Source of the DNA: Gammaproteobacteria bacterium
GTDB taxonomy: Bacteria; Pseudomonadota; Gammaproteobacteria; Enterobacterales; Kangiellaceae
Reading direction: 5' to 3'
Length of the DNA stretch: 7,860 bases
Assembly: GCA_002401655.1 (NCBI GenBank)
Contig: NVTT01000005.1
Coordinates: 1,766 to 9,625 of the forward strand
Shown: positions 1 to 6,698 of the stretch, piece after piece
How the letters are laid out: each line of letters begins with the position of its first letter
Numbering within the stretch: position 1 is the first letter of the stretch
The notes under the pieces: generated by a model
The model's input: the letters and a program-made list of their open reading frames with translations, nothing else
Databases searched by the model: none
What the model was told of the DNA's origin: nothing
Made by a program: the position numbers and the translations under genes

Positions 1-1
1 A

Positions 2-784
2 CTGCCTAAAAAGCGTCAGAACTTAATGTTCTCAGCGACTTTTTCGGAAGATATTCGAGCATTAGCAAAAGGTTTAGTGAATAACCCCTTAGAGATTTCC
101 GTTAGCCCGAGAAATACAACGGTAGAATCCGTAGAACAGTGGGTCTATCCTGTTGATAAAAAGAAAAAGTCTGAACTCTTAAGTTATTTAATTGGTTCAA
201 ACAATTGGCAACAAGTCTTGGTTTTCACGCGCACTAAACATGGTGCTAACCGATTAACTAAACATCTGATTGCGGCGGGAATAAAATCATTAGCTATTCA
301 TGGTAACAAAAGCCAAGGTGCTAGAGTTAAGGCTTTATCACAATTTAAAGACAATAGTATTCAAGTTTTAGTCGCAACCGATATTGCAGCCCGTGGCATC
401 GATATTGACCAGTTACCTCACGTTGTGAATTTCGATCTACCTAATGTTCCTGAAGATTACGTGCACAGAATAGGTCGAACCGGTAGAGCAGGAAGTTCTG
501 GCGAAGCTATCTCATTAGTCAGCGCTGATGAGTTTAAACAATTATCTGATATAGAACGCTTAACTAAAAAAGTGATTCAAAGAAAATTGATTGATGGGTT
601 TGAGCCACAACATGACGTTCCGCCATCAAAAACCAATTTTCAACCTATGAAACCAAATAAGCCTAAGAAAAAAAGAACGCCGAGAACAGATAACCAAAAC
701 AACCAAAGCAGGCAAAACCAATCTCGACGATCTAAAAAGCCGAATAATGATAATAGAGGCAATACTAAAAGTAGACGGTCTTAA
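2..784 (+). CDS. rhlE: ATP-dependent RNA helicase, RhlE-like DEAD-box family (5' truncated by window edge)
   Basis: This is the C-terminal part of a DEAD-box RNA helicase, which remodels RNA duplexes using ATP in the cytoplasm; RhlE-type enzymes are linked to ribosome assembly and RNA turnover. The frame is already open at base 2, so the ATG at base 26 is an internal methionine and the Walker A and DEAD motifs lie outside the window. Visible in order are motif III (FSATF, bases 29-43), the second RecA-like domain with motif IV ([11 protein letters not shown]), motif V ([10 protein letters not shown]), and motif VI ([12 protein letters not shown], from about base 458). The stretch [16 protein letters not shown] is typical of RhlE rather than SrmB, DbpA or CsdA. 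From about base 638 the protein ends in a low-complexity tail rich in K, R, N and Q, the usual RNA-binding extension. It converges on the acyl-CoA synthetase gene with a 31-nt gap. The family is secure; the exact paralogue is less so. Confidence 0.9.
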   Translation: MPKKRQNLMFSATFSEDIRALAKGLVNNPLEISVSPRNTTVESVEQWVYPVDKKKKSELLSYLIGSNNWQQVLVFTRTKHGANRLTKHLIAAGIKSLAIHGNKSQGARVKALSQFKDNSIQVLVATDIAARGIDIDQLPHVVNFDLPNVPEDYVHRIGRTGRAGSSGEAISLVSADEFKQLSDIERLTKKVIQRKLIDGFEPQHDVPPSKTNFQPMKPNKPKKKRTPRTDNQNNQSRQNQSRRSKKPNNDNRGNTKSRRS

Positions 785-787
785 CTT

Positions 788-821
788 AACTAAACTCAAT
801 TTGGTTAAGGCTAATTTAGTT
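788..821 (+). terminator. possible weak terminator between convergent genes
   Basis: A 7-bp inverted repeat, AACTAAA (788-794) and TTTAGTT (815-821), is followed by two more T residues just after the helicase stop codon. A competing 6-bp stem, CTTAAC (785-790) with GTTAAG (804-809), overlaps it. Both are AT-rich with long loops, so this is a weak candidate. It overlaps the last codon of the convergent acyl-CoA synthetase gene. Confidence 0.25.
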
Positions 822-2468
822 TTCCCAAAATATTTTTTCAGTTAGTTTTTCATCTAAATAATGTTCAAACTTATGCTCTATTGCCGCTCGTTTGATTTTT
901 AGCGTTGGCGTCAACAATTCGTTTTCAATTGACCATTCATCTTTAAGGATAATGAGATGGTCAAGTCGTTGATGACTCTCTAATTTTTCGTTGGTTTGCT
1001 GTAACGTTTCTAATAATTGCTGATGTGTTTCTTCCGTTCTTTCTCTTGTTTGAGGACTCATTACAACGAGCGCAATCGGCTGCTTTCGTCCAGCACCAAA
1101 AACACAAACCTGTTCAATTTCTGTAAAGCGCCCCAACAAACTTTCAATTGGAGCGGGTGTTACATATTTTCCTTTGGCTGATTTAAACTGTTCCTTTACT
1201 CTACCAATTATTTTGTAATACCCCTCTTCAGAAACCGATCCCATATCTCCGGTATGGAACCAACCATCGGTAAAACTCTTAGCTGATTCAACAGGATTAT
1301 TATAATACTCCTTAAAAACTGCATCCCCTCTTATCAAAATCTCTCGGTTTTTACCTAATTTCATTTCAACACATTTCATTGGTTTACCAATCGTTCCAAT
1401 CGCCTTTTCGCTAAAAGGCACATTCGTACAACATAAACCGGTTGTTTCTGTCATTCCCCAACCTTCTGAAATGGAAACACCTAAACGATTAAACCAGTGC
1501 AATATCGCTGGAGATATTGGAGCCGATCCAGAACCATAAGTACGCGCAGAATCAAAACCTAATCCCTGGCGTATTTTTTTAGCGACTATTCGATTGATGA
1601 TCGGAAGTTTAAGTAAGAACTGCAATTTTTTATCTGGCATTTTTGATAAAATACCGCTTTGAAACTTATTCCAAAGTCTTGTAACAGAGATAAAGAAACT
1701 TGGATTTGCGACTTTAAGATCGTCCACAAATGTATGCAGGCTATCCACAAAAAACAGCATCACACCGGCATAATAGGAAGTAGTTTCCACCAAGCCTCGC
1801 TCTGTAATATGCGCAAGTGGTAAATAGGAGAGCACTCTGTCATTACCAGTAAAACTAGAAATGTTGACCGCTTCTTGGGCAGCAGATGCAAAATTATTAA
1901 ATGATAATACCACGCCTTTTGGATTACCGGTGCTTCCGGAAGTGTAGGTTATGGTCATAGTATCGTCAGGGTTTTGCTTCGGTAATTCTCGGAGAGGCTC
2001 TGTTTTTATTAGCTTATCCCAACTCAACACTTTTTTATTATCACTGTTGGTTAGTTCGGATGGGTATGGAAATAAAATACGCGAAATATCCGGTGCTATA
2101 CCCGCATCTGCCTCTTTAAAATCGTCCATTCTGCCAATAAATATAACCTTACATCCACTATCACTAAGAACATAGCTAATCGTCTTTCGATTAGCGCTTG
2201 GGTAAATGGGAACAGATACCATTCCCGCCATCATGATTGCCAAATCCGCTATAATCCACTCGGCACAATTTTTAGATAAAAGACCTACTCGTGCACCTTC
2301 GCCTAAATCCATTTGTATTAATGCATTTGCGATTGAGCGAGCTTGTTGATCGACTTCAACCCACGTCCATGTTTTTAACTGGCCGGCAATAGGTTGATTT
2401 AAATAAATTGAATCTCTATTTTTTTGAACCGTTTGGCAGAATTGTTCTAAAGGCTGGATATAGTCCAT
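816..2468 (-). CDS. AMP-dependent long-chain acyl-CoA synthetase (ligase) family protein
   Basis: This 550-residue protein belongs to the ANL superfamily of adenylate-forming enzymes, which activate a fatty acid with ATP to an acyl-adenylate and transfer it to CoA. The P-loop YTSGSTGNPKGV is at residues 175-186, GWGMTET at 336-342, the ATP-binding GWFHTGD at 402-408, and the hinge and C-terminal subdomain begin at GRVKEQFKSAKGKYV (422-436). The KGKYV.P.PIE pattern fits the long-chain FAA1/FadD15-like class better than acetyl-CoA synthetases or classic E. coli FadD. No signal peptide or clear membrane helix is seen; family members usually sit on the inner face of the membrane. The start ATG follows AGAGAT, a passable ribosome-binding site. 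It lies 96 nt downstream of tadA on the same strand, with no clear functional link, and I see no convincing promoter in the gap. Chain-length preference cannot be told from sequence. Confidence 0.88.
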   Translation of the reverse strand: MDYIQPLEQFCQTVQKNRDSIYLNQPIAGQLKTWTWVEVDQQARSIANALIQMDLGEGARVGLLSKNCAEWIIADLAIMMAGMVSVPIYPSANRKTISYVLSDSGCKVIFIGRMDDFKEADAGIAPDISRILFPYPSELTNSDNKKVLSWDKLIKTEPLRELPKQNPDDTMTITYTSGSTGNPKGVVLSFNNFASAAQEAVNISSFTGNDRVLSYLPLAHITERGLVETTSYYAGVMLFFVDSLHTFVDDLKVANPSFFISVTRLWNKFQSGILSKMPDKKLQFLLKLPIINRIVAKKIRQGLGFDSARTYGSGSAPISPAILHWFNRLGVSISEGWGMTETTGLCCTNVPFSEKAIGTIGKPMKCVEMKLGKNREILIRGDAVFKEYYNNPVESAKSFTDGWFHTGDMGSVSEEGYYKIIGRVKEQFKSAKGKYVTPAPIESLLGRFTEIEQVCVFGAGRKQPIALVVMSPQTRERTEETHQQLLETLQQTNEKLESHQRLDHLIILKDEWSIENELLTPTLKIKRAAIEHKFEHYLDEKLTEKIFWEN

Positions 2469-2564
2469 ATTTGATATCTCTATTAATTATTATTACTAGT
2501 AACTCAAACTTGAAGCTTATAAACTAACTCTATTTTTATAAAATTGCAATTCGCATTAAAGAAT

Positions 2565-3017
2565 CTATCGTTTAGATCTAAAAAATCTTTTCAATAATTC
2601 AGAAGACTGCTGTTGTAAAATCCCCTCAACAATTTCGATTCTATGATTATGACCTGAGTGTTGTAACAGTTGATACAAACTTCCACCCGCCCCGGTTCGA
2701 GGTTCTTTCGTCGCAAAAACTATTTTAGCAATTCGCGCATGAACCATCGCCATTGCACACATCGCGCAAGGCTCTAGTGTTACGTACATTGTGGAATCAA
2801 CTAGACGGTAGTTTTGAATTTTTTGACCTGCATTGCGTAATGCTATTATCTCAGCATGCGCAGATGGATCATGGTTTGATATGGGTTGATTGTAACCTTG
2901 CCCAATGATTTCATCATCTTTAACAAGAATAGCACCAACAGGAACTTCCCCTTGTTTTTCCGCTAGTTCAGCTAGAGCTAGAGCCTTTTGCATCCAATGT
3001 TCTTGATTAAATATCAT
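2565..3017 (-). CDS. tadA: tRNA-specific adenosine-34 deaminase TadA
   Basis: TadA deaminates adenosine 34 at the wobble position of tRNA-Arg(ACG) to inosine, so that one tRNA reads CGU, CGC and CGA codons. The 150-residue product has the complete cytidine-deaminase fold signature: HAE (zinc ligand His54 and proton-shuttle Glu56) and PCAMC (zinc ligands Cys84 and Cys87). EVPVGAIL, NHDPSAHAE and the GAGGSLYQLLQHSGHNHR stretch are diagnostic of TadA rather than guanine or cytosine deaminases. The start at 3017 fits because FNQEHWM matches the N-terminal FSHEYWM region of E. coli TadA; that protein carries a longer basic C-terminal tail, absent here. The leader is odd: there is no recognisable Shine-Dalgarno sequence, and repeat element A begins only about 19 nt upstream of the start codon, so any native promoter must lie in or beyond that repeat. 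Confidence 0.97.
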   Translation of the reverse strand: MIFNQEHWMQKALALAELAEKQGEVPVGAILVKDDEIIGQGYNQPISNHDPSAHAEIIALRNAGQKIQNYRLVDSTMYVTLEPCAMCAMAMVHARIAKIVFATKEPRTGAGGSLYQLLQHSGHNHRIEIVEGILQQQSSELLKRFFRSKR

Positions 3018-3032
3018 ATTATTTTAAAAGAT

Positions 3033-3171
3033 TTTTCACCACAGAGAATCACAGAGGAAAAGACTAATAATACGACTCTTGAACAATTAAAGTCATTAAT
3101 TTTAGATTTAATGCTCTTTAGTTTTATCTGTTTCTGTGTTCTCTGTGCCTCTGTGGTAATAATTGTTTTTG
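3033..3171. repeat. intergenic CACAGAG/CTCTGTG palindromic repeat, element A
   Basis: The left arm has CACAGAG units in CACCACAGAG (3037-3046) and CACAGAGG (3050-3057). The right arm has a degenerate TTCTGTG unit, then CTCTGTG (3141-3147) and CTCTGTGGT (3149-3157). ACCACAGAG at 3038-3046 pairs perfectly with CTCTGTGGT at 3149-3157, and CACAGAG at 3050-3056 pairs with CTCTGTG at 3141-3147, giving a two-block hairpin with a loop of about 84 nt. The left arm is preceded by TTTTT and followed by GAAAAGA; the right arm is followed by GGTAATAATTGTTTTTG-like sequence. The same boundary sequences recur in element B between guaA and guaB. It fills most of the guaA-tadA gap and is non-coding. Its origin and function are unknown to me; a dispersed REP/MITE-like repeat is the best description. 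Confidence 0.85.
3067..3096 (-). promoter_or_regulatory. candidate promoter for tadA inside repeat element A
   Basis: Reading the minus strand, ATGACT (3091-3096) lies 18 nt before TATTAT (3067-3072), a plausible sigma70 -35/-10 pair pointing at tadA. It falls in the spacer between the two arms of repeat A. AT-rich spacer sequence often gives chance matches, so confidence is low; read-through from guaA is the alternative. Confidence 0.3.
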
Positions 3172-3210
3172 TTTTTCCTTTTTGCTTTATCTTACTTTTC
3201 CTTTATCTTT

Positions 3211-3241
3211 TTCTGTCCTCTCTGTGGTAAAAGTTTTTTGA
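3211..3241. repeat. extra solo right-end copy of the CACAGAG repeat
   Basis: TTCTGTCCTCTCTGTGGTA followed by AAAGTTTTTTGA repeats the right end of element A (CTCTGTGGTAATAATTGTTTTTG) and matches element B's right end even better, which also ends in TTTTTTGA. There is no second left arm, so it is a partial copy. Its CTCTGTGGT (3220-3228) could also pair with ACCACAGAG at 3038-3046, making an alternative, larger hairpin. It ends 17 nt before the guaA stop codon. Confidence 0.75.
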
Positions 3242-3258
3242 CTTTGTTTTTTATTTTT

Positions 3259-4833
3259 CTATTCCCACTCAATAGTCGCTGGTGGTTTAGACGAAATATC
3301 GTAAGTCACTCGTGATATTCCATCTATTTCGTTAATAATTCTGCCCGAAACTAATTCTAAAAACTCGTAAGGTAAGTGCGCCCAACGTGCAGTCATAAAA
3401 TCAATCGTTTCAACCGCTCTAAGAGCAATCACATAATCATACTTTCTCGCATCACCCATGACGCCTACTGATTTAATCGGTAAGAAAACAGCAAAGGCTT
3501 GAGATGTTTTATGGTAAAGATCATGGTTGTATAATTCTTCGATAAAAATATTATCCGCTAGTCTTAAAAGATCAGCGAACTCTTTTTTTACTTCCGCTAA
3601 AATTCTAACGCCTAAACCAGGACCTGGAAACGGATGACGATATAGCATGTCGTAAGAAAGACCGAGTTCTAAACCAATTTTTCTAACTTCATCTTTAAAT
3701 AATTCTCTAAGCGGTTCAACTAAACCTAACTTCATATCTTTTGGTAAGCCGCCCACATTATGATGGGACTTAATGACCTGAGCTTTACCTGTTTTTGCGC
3801 CAGCCGATTCAATCACATCCGGATAAATAGTGCCTTGTGCTAACCATTTTGCATTAGTTAGTTTTTCAGCTTCTATTTGAAAAACATTGATAAATTCACG
3901 GCCGATAATCTTTCGTTTGGCTTCTGGATCAACTTCGCCTTTTAAGGCATTAAGGAATCTATCTTCCGCTTCGACTTTGATCACTTTAAGACCAAAGCCG
4001 TCATCAAACATATCCATCACCTGTTGGCCTTCGTTTAAACGGAGTAAACCGTTATCAACAAATACGCAGGTTAATTTTGAACCAATCGCTCGATGTAAAA
4101 GCATCGCCGTTACCGAAGAATCAACGCCGCCCGATAAACCTAAAATAACTTCATCATCACCCACTTTTTCTTTTATATCGGCAATTGCGTTTTCAATAAT
4201 ACTTTCAGCTGTCCAAAGTTTTTCACACCCACAAATATCCAATGCAAATCGTTCTAAAATTGCACCACCTTGATGAGTATGGGTAACTTCAGGATGAAAC
4301 TGCACACCGTAAAATTGTTTTTCTTCGTTAGCCATTGCTGCATAAGGCGCGTTATCAGATTCACCAATAGTGACAAAACCCTCTGGAATTTCTACCACTT
4401 TATCGCCATGACTCATCCAAACATCTAATTCATTTTTACCATCAACGCTTTGATCAAAAATACCGTCGAATAGTTTTGAAGCGCCTGCATGCCTTACTTT
4501 GGCATAACCAAATTCTTTTTTGTCAGATGTACCGACTTTCCCGCCCAGTTGATGTGCCATCGTTTGCATACCATAGCAAATACCTAAAACCGGAACGCCT
4601 AAATCAAAAATTAAGGGATTGGCTCTAGGTGTATCATCTCCGATAACACTTTCTGGCCCACCCGATAAAATAATGCCATCTGGTTTAAAGTCATGGATAT
4701 ATTTGTCATCTAAATCGAACGGGTAAAGCTCACAATAAACACCTATTTCACGAATTCGTCGCGCAATTAATTGTGAATATTGAGAGCCAAAATCGAGAAT
4801 TAAAATTTTTGAAGAATGAATGTCTGAAGACAT
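3259..4833 (-). CDS. guaA: GMP synthase (glutamine-hydrolysing)
   Basis: GuaA makes GMP from XMP using ATP and ammonia released from glutamine, the last step of de novo guanine nucleotide synthesis in the cytoplasm. The 524 residues match the usual bacterial length (E. coli 525). The N-terminal class I glutamine amidotransferase domain has LSGGPESV (57-64), the nucleophile Cys86 in GICYGMQ, and His180/Glu182 in VQFHPE. The ATP pyrophosphatase domain follows, with the PP-loop LSGGVDSS at 233-240, and then the C-terminal dimerisation domain, ending PPATIEWE as in the family. All catalytic residues are present. The start is supported by an AGGA Shine-Dalgarno 7 nt upstream. It lies 196 nt downstream of guaB, which makes its substrate, so the two are presumed to be an operon. 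The gap is long for guaBA and is filled largely by repeat element B. Confidence 0.98.
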   Translation of the reverse strand: MSSDIHSSKILILDFGSQYSQLIARRIREIGVYCELYPFDLDDKYIHDFKPDGIILSGGPESVIGDDTPRANPLIFDLGVPVLGICYGMQTMAHQLGGKVGTSDKKEFGYAKVRHAGASKLFDGIFDQSVDGKNELDVWMSHGDKVVEIPEGFVTIGESDNAPYAAMANEEKQFYGVQFHPEVTHTHQGGAILERFALDICGCEKLWTAESIIENAIADIKEKVGDDEVILGLSGGVDSSVTAMLLHRAIGSKLTCVFVDNGLLRLNEGQQVMDMFDDGFGLKVIKVEAEDRFLNALKGEVDPEAKRKIIGREFINVFQIEAEKLTNAKWLAQGTIYPDVIESAGAKTGKAQVIKSHHNVGGLPKDMKLGLVEPLRELFKDEVRKIGLELGLSYDMLYRHPFPGPGLGVRILAEVKKEFADLLRLADNIFIEELYNHDLYHKTSQAFAVFLPIKSVGVMGDARKYDYVIALRAVETIDFMTARWAHLPYEFLELVSGRIINEIDGISRVTYDISSKPPATIEWE

Positions 4834-4840
4834 AAAGTGA

Positions 4841-4844
4841 TCCT
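4841..4844 (-). promoter_or_regulatory. guaA ribosome-binding site
   Basis: On the minus strand AGGA sits 7 nt before the guaA ATG, a standard Shine-Dalgarno placement that fixes the start codon. It lies outside repeat element B, so guaA keeps its own translation signal despite the repeat upstream. Confidence 0.7.
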
Positions 4845-4874
4845 AAAAGAAAAATACTAAGACAAAAAAACAAA

Positions 4875-5010
4875 TTCAAAGGACTTTCACCACAGAGGCA
4901 CAGAGGACACAGAGGACACAGAGGAAAGATATAAACACTTAAACCCTTCAGATTTTGTAAAGCTATTCTCTGTGCTCTCTGTGCTCTCTGTGGTAGAAAA
5001 ATTTTTTGAA
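4875..5010. repeat. intergenic CACAGAG/CTCTGTG palindromic repeat, element B
   Basis: The left arm has four CACAGAGG units at 4891-4898, 4899-4906, 4908-4915 and 4917-4924, with start-to-start steps of 8, 9 and 9 nt. The right arm has three CTCTGTG units at 4968-4974, 4977-4983 and 4986-4992, spaced 9 nt. ACCACAGAG (4889-4897) pairs perfectly with CTCTGTGGT (4986-4994), and the next units pair in turn with one- or two-base internal mismatches. The outer flanks TTCAAA (4875-4880) and TTTGAA (5005-5010) extend the stem. This predicts a long imperfect hairpin of three unit pairs with one spare left unit in the loop. It lies between guaB and guaA and would be part of their common mRNA. It shares end sequences and orientation with element A. 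Its function is not known to me. Confidence 0.9.
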
Positions 5011-5029
5011 CTTAAGTGTGTTAATTAAT

Positions 5030-6496
5030 TTACTTACTAACTTGGTAATTTGGAGCTTCTTTGGTTATTTGTACATCGTGTACGTGACTTTCAGTCATGC
5101 CTGCTGCGGTTACTTTAATAAATTCTGCCTTGGTACGATAAATTTCCAAATTTTCACAGCCAGTTAAACCCATAGAAGATCGCAATCCGCCCAGCATTTG
5201 GTGAATGATCGCACTTAAAATACCCTTGTAAGCAACTCGCCCTTCGATACCTTCTGGTACAAATTTATCAGCGGCATTATTAGATTGGAAATAACGATCA
5301 CCAGAACCATGTTTTTGCGCCATCGCACCTAAAGATCCCATTCCACGATAAGACTTGTATGAACGACCCTGATACAACTCAATTTCACCGGGCGCTTCCT
5401 CTGTACCCGCGAACATTGATCCCGCCATTACTGAAAATGCACCTGCGGCTAACGCTTTACACATATCACCGGAGTAACGAACTCCACCATCTGCGATCAG
5501 CGGAACGCCTGTACCTTTTAGCGCTTCTGCAACATTATAAACTGCAGAAATTTGTGGAACACCTACACCGGTGACTATTCTTGTTGTGCAAATAGAACCA
5601 GGGCCAATTCCTACTTTCACACCATCAGCTCCAGCAGCAACTAAATCTAGTGCGCCCTGTGCTGTCGCAATATTTCCACCAATCACTTGCATATTCGGGT
5701 AGTTATCTTTTACCCATTTAACTTGGTTTAAAACACCTTGTGAGTGACCATGAGAGGTATCCACCAATATCACATCAACGCCTGCCTTCACTAGTGCTTC
5801 AACACGATCCGGAGTATCTGGTCCAGTGCCAACGGCTGCACCAACTCGCAAATGACCTAAACTATCTTTACAGGCATTGGGCTTATCTTTTGCTTTTTGA
5901 ATATCTTTAACGGTGTAAAGACCTGTCAAATGAAAGTCATCATCAACCATCAATATTTTTTCAATTCGATGTTGATGCATTAGATGCAAAATGTCTTCTG
6001 CACTTGCTTTATCGGTTACCGTGACTAGGTTTTCTTTTGTCGTCATCAATTTAGAAATCGGTTGCTCCAAATCTTTTTCAAAACGTGTATCTCGGCTTGT
6101 TACAATCCCAAGTAATTCATCGTCTTTAACTACCGGCATGCCGGAAATCCCATGAAGAGACCTTAACTGCTTAATCTCACCAAGGGTTGTTTCTGGAGTT
6201 ACCGTAATGGGATCAGCCACCACACCACTTTCATATTTCTTTACTTTAAGAACTTCCGCAGCTTGTTGTGCTATATCCATATTTTTATGAATAAATCCCA
6301 TACCTCCTTCTTGAGCCATTGCGATAGCAAGGTTTGCTTCGGTCACAGTATCCATAGCCGCAGAAACTAGCGGTATATTTAAGGTAATATCTCGCGTAAT
6401 TTTAGTTTTCAATTTAACTTGATTAGGGAGTACTTGAGAGAGAGCCGGAAGCAATAAAACATCATCAAATGTGAGGGCTTCTTGAGTAATTCGCAT
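5030..6496 (-). CDS. guaB: IMP dehydrogenase
   Basis: GuaB oxidises IMP to XMP with NAD+, the first committed step to guanine nucleotides. The 488 residues equal the E. coli enzyme in length. The TIM-barrel core starts with [10 protein letters not shown] (8-17) and [12 protein letters not shown]; a pair of CBS domains, which bind nucleotides and set allosteric behaviour, is inserted at about residues 90-205. The barrel resumes with the active-site loop GPGSICTTR holding catalytic Cys303, the phosphate-binding ADGGVR (335-340) and the mobile flap with the Arg401-Tyr402 pair. All key residues are intact. The start fits the conserved N-terminus, although its Shine-Dalgarno is poor (ACGGT far upstream). 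It is transcribed away from xseA and is followed by repeat B and guaA, an arrangement seen in other Gammaproteobacteria. The sequence shows no obvious PurR operator. Confidence 0.98.
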   Translation of the reverse strand: MRITQEALTFDDVLLLPALSQVLPNQVKLKTKITRDITLNIPLVSAAMDTVTEANLAIAMAQEGGMGFIHKNMDIAQQAAEVLKVKKYESGVVADPITVTPETTLGEIKQLRSLHGISGMPVVKDDELLGIVTSRDTRFEKDLEQPISKLMTTKENLVTVTDKASAEDILHLMHQHRIEKILMVDDDFHLTGLYTVKDIQKAKDKPNACKDSLGHLRVGAAVGTGPDTPDRVEALVKAGVDVILVDTSHGHSQGVLNQVKWVKDNYPNMQVIGGNIATAQGALDLVAAGADGVKVGIGPGSICTTRIVTGVGVPQISAVYNVAEALKGTGVPLIADGGVRYSGDMCKALAAGAFSVMAGSMFAGTEEAPGEIELYQGRSYKSYRGMGSLGAMAQKHGSGDRYFQSNNAADKFVPEGIEGRVAYKGILSAIIHQMLGGLRSSMGLTGCENLEIYRTKAEFIKVTAAGMTESHVHDVQITKEAPNYQVSK

Positions 6497-6519
6497 AATA
6501 AATTTACCGTTTCGAGAAG

Positions 6520-6532
6520 GGCTGATACAGCC
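6520..6532 (-). promoter_or_regulatory. small hairpin or operator-like palindrome at the guaB transcript start
   Basis: GGCTG (6520-6524), ATA, CAGCC (6528-6532) is a perfect 5-bp inverted repeat with a 3-nt loop, GC-rich within AT-rich surroundings. It begins just downstream of the predicted guaB start point (about 6534). It could be a 5' stabilising hairpin in the mRNA or a repressor site over the start point; the sequence alone cannot decide. Confidence 0.4.
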
Positions 6533-6540
6533 AAAGCGGG

Positions 6541-6568
6541 ATTATACAGATATTTTTGTTTAAGTCAC
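6541..6568 (-). promoter_or_regulatory. sigma70-type promoter of guaB (and probably guaA)
   Basis: On the minus strand GTGACT (6563-6568; four of six matches to TTGACA) is followed after 16 nt by a perfect TATAAT (6541-6546). Transcription would start near 6534, giving a leader of about 38 nt before guaB. This is the strongest promoter match I see in the window. Confidence 0.65.
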
Positions 6569-6616
6569 ACCGTTATTTGCACTATTTTGAGCGGATTTGA
6601 AATGGTTTGAACTACT

Positions 6617-6645
6617 TTTAATTGTTGCAATTCAATCAATATACT
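6617..6645 (+). promoter_or_regulatory. candidate promoter of xseA
   Basis: TATACT (6640-6645) matches the -10 consensus at five of six positions, and a weak -35, TTTAAT (6617-6622), lies 17 nt upstream. The start point would be near 6652, giving a leader of about 47 nt. It is back-to-back with the guaB promoter in the 202-bp divergent region. Confidence 0.4.
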
Positions 6646-6698
6646 GGTGGAATAACATACCAAAATCTCTATTGCAGCTTTAAGGTTATTTTACAAAG

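Noticed and set aside
1951..2175. 74-residue plus-strand open frame within the acyl-CoA synthetase gene
   Set aside because: It is antisense to conserved coding sequence, with no recognisable features.
2988..3230. 80-residue plus-strand open frame with a hydrophobic C-terminal half
   Set aside because: It starts inside antisense tadA and is otherwise made of repeat element A and T-rich sequence, which automatically encodes F, L, V and I. Repeats of this kind often give spurious gene calls.
3211..3258. Intrinsic terminator for guaA on the minus strand
   Set aside because: The strand is A-rich after the stop codon, with no U run behind a compact stem. The T runs are on the other strand.
3887..4273. 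128-residue plus-strand open frame inside guaA
   Set aside because: It is antisense to the well-conserved guaA coding sequence, with no family resemblance and no ribosome site.
4888..4993. CRISPR-like array of short repeats
   Set aside because: The units are only 7-8 bp with 1-2 nt between them, and they are inverted across one spacer. There are no unique spacers of 25-40 nt and no cas genes.
4861..5029. Riboswitch upstream of guaA
   Set aside because: The structure is accounted for by the CACAGAG repeat. I see no conserved purine-aptamer junction or loop sequences, and a related element also lies before tadA.
5359..5574. 71-residue plus-strand open frame within guaB
   Set aside because: It is antisense to the catalytic core of guaB and looks like a chance frame.
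6571..6580. DnaA-box-like TTATTTGCA near guaB (E. coli gua has a DnaA box)
   Set aside because: It differs from TTATNCACA at two defined positions, which is too weak in AT-rich DNA.
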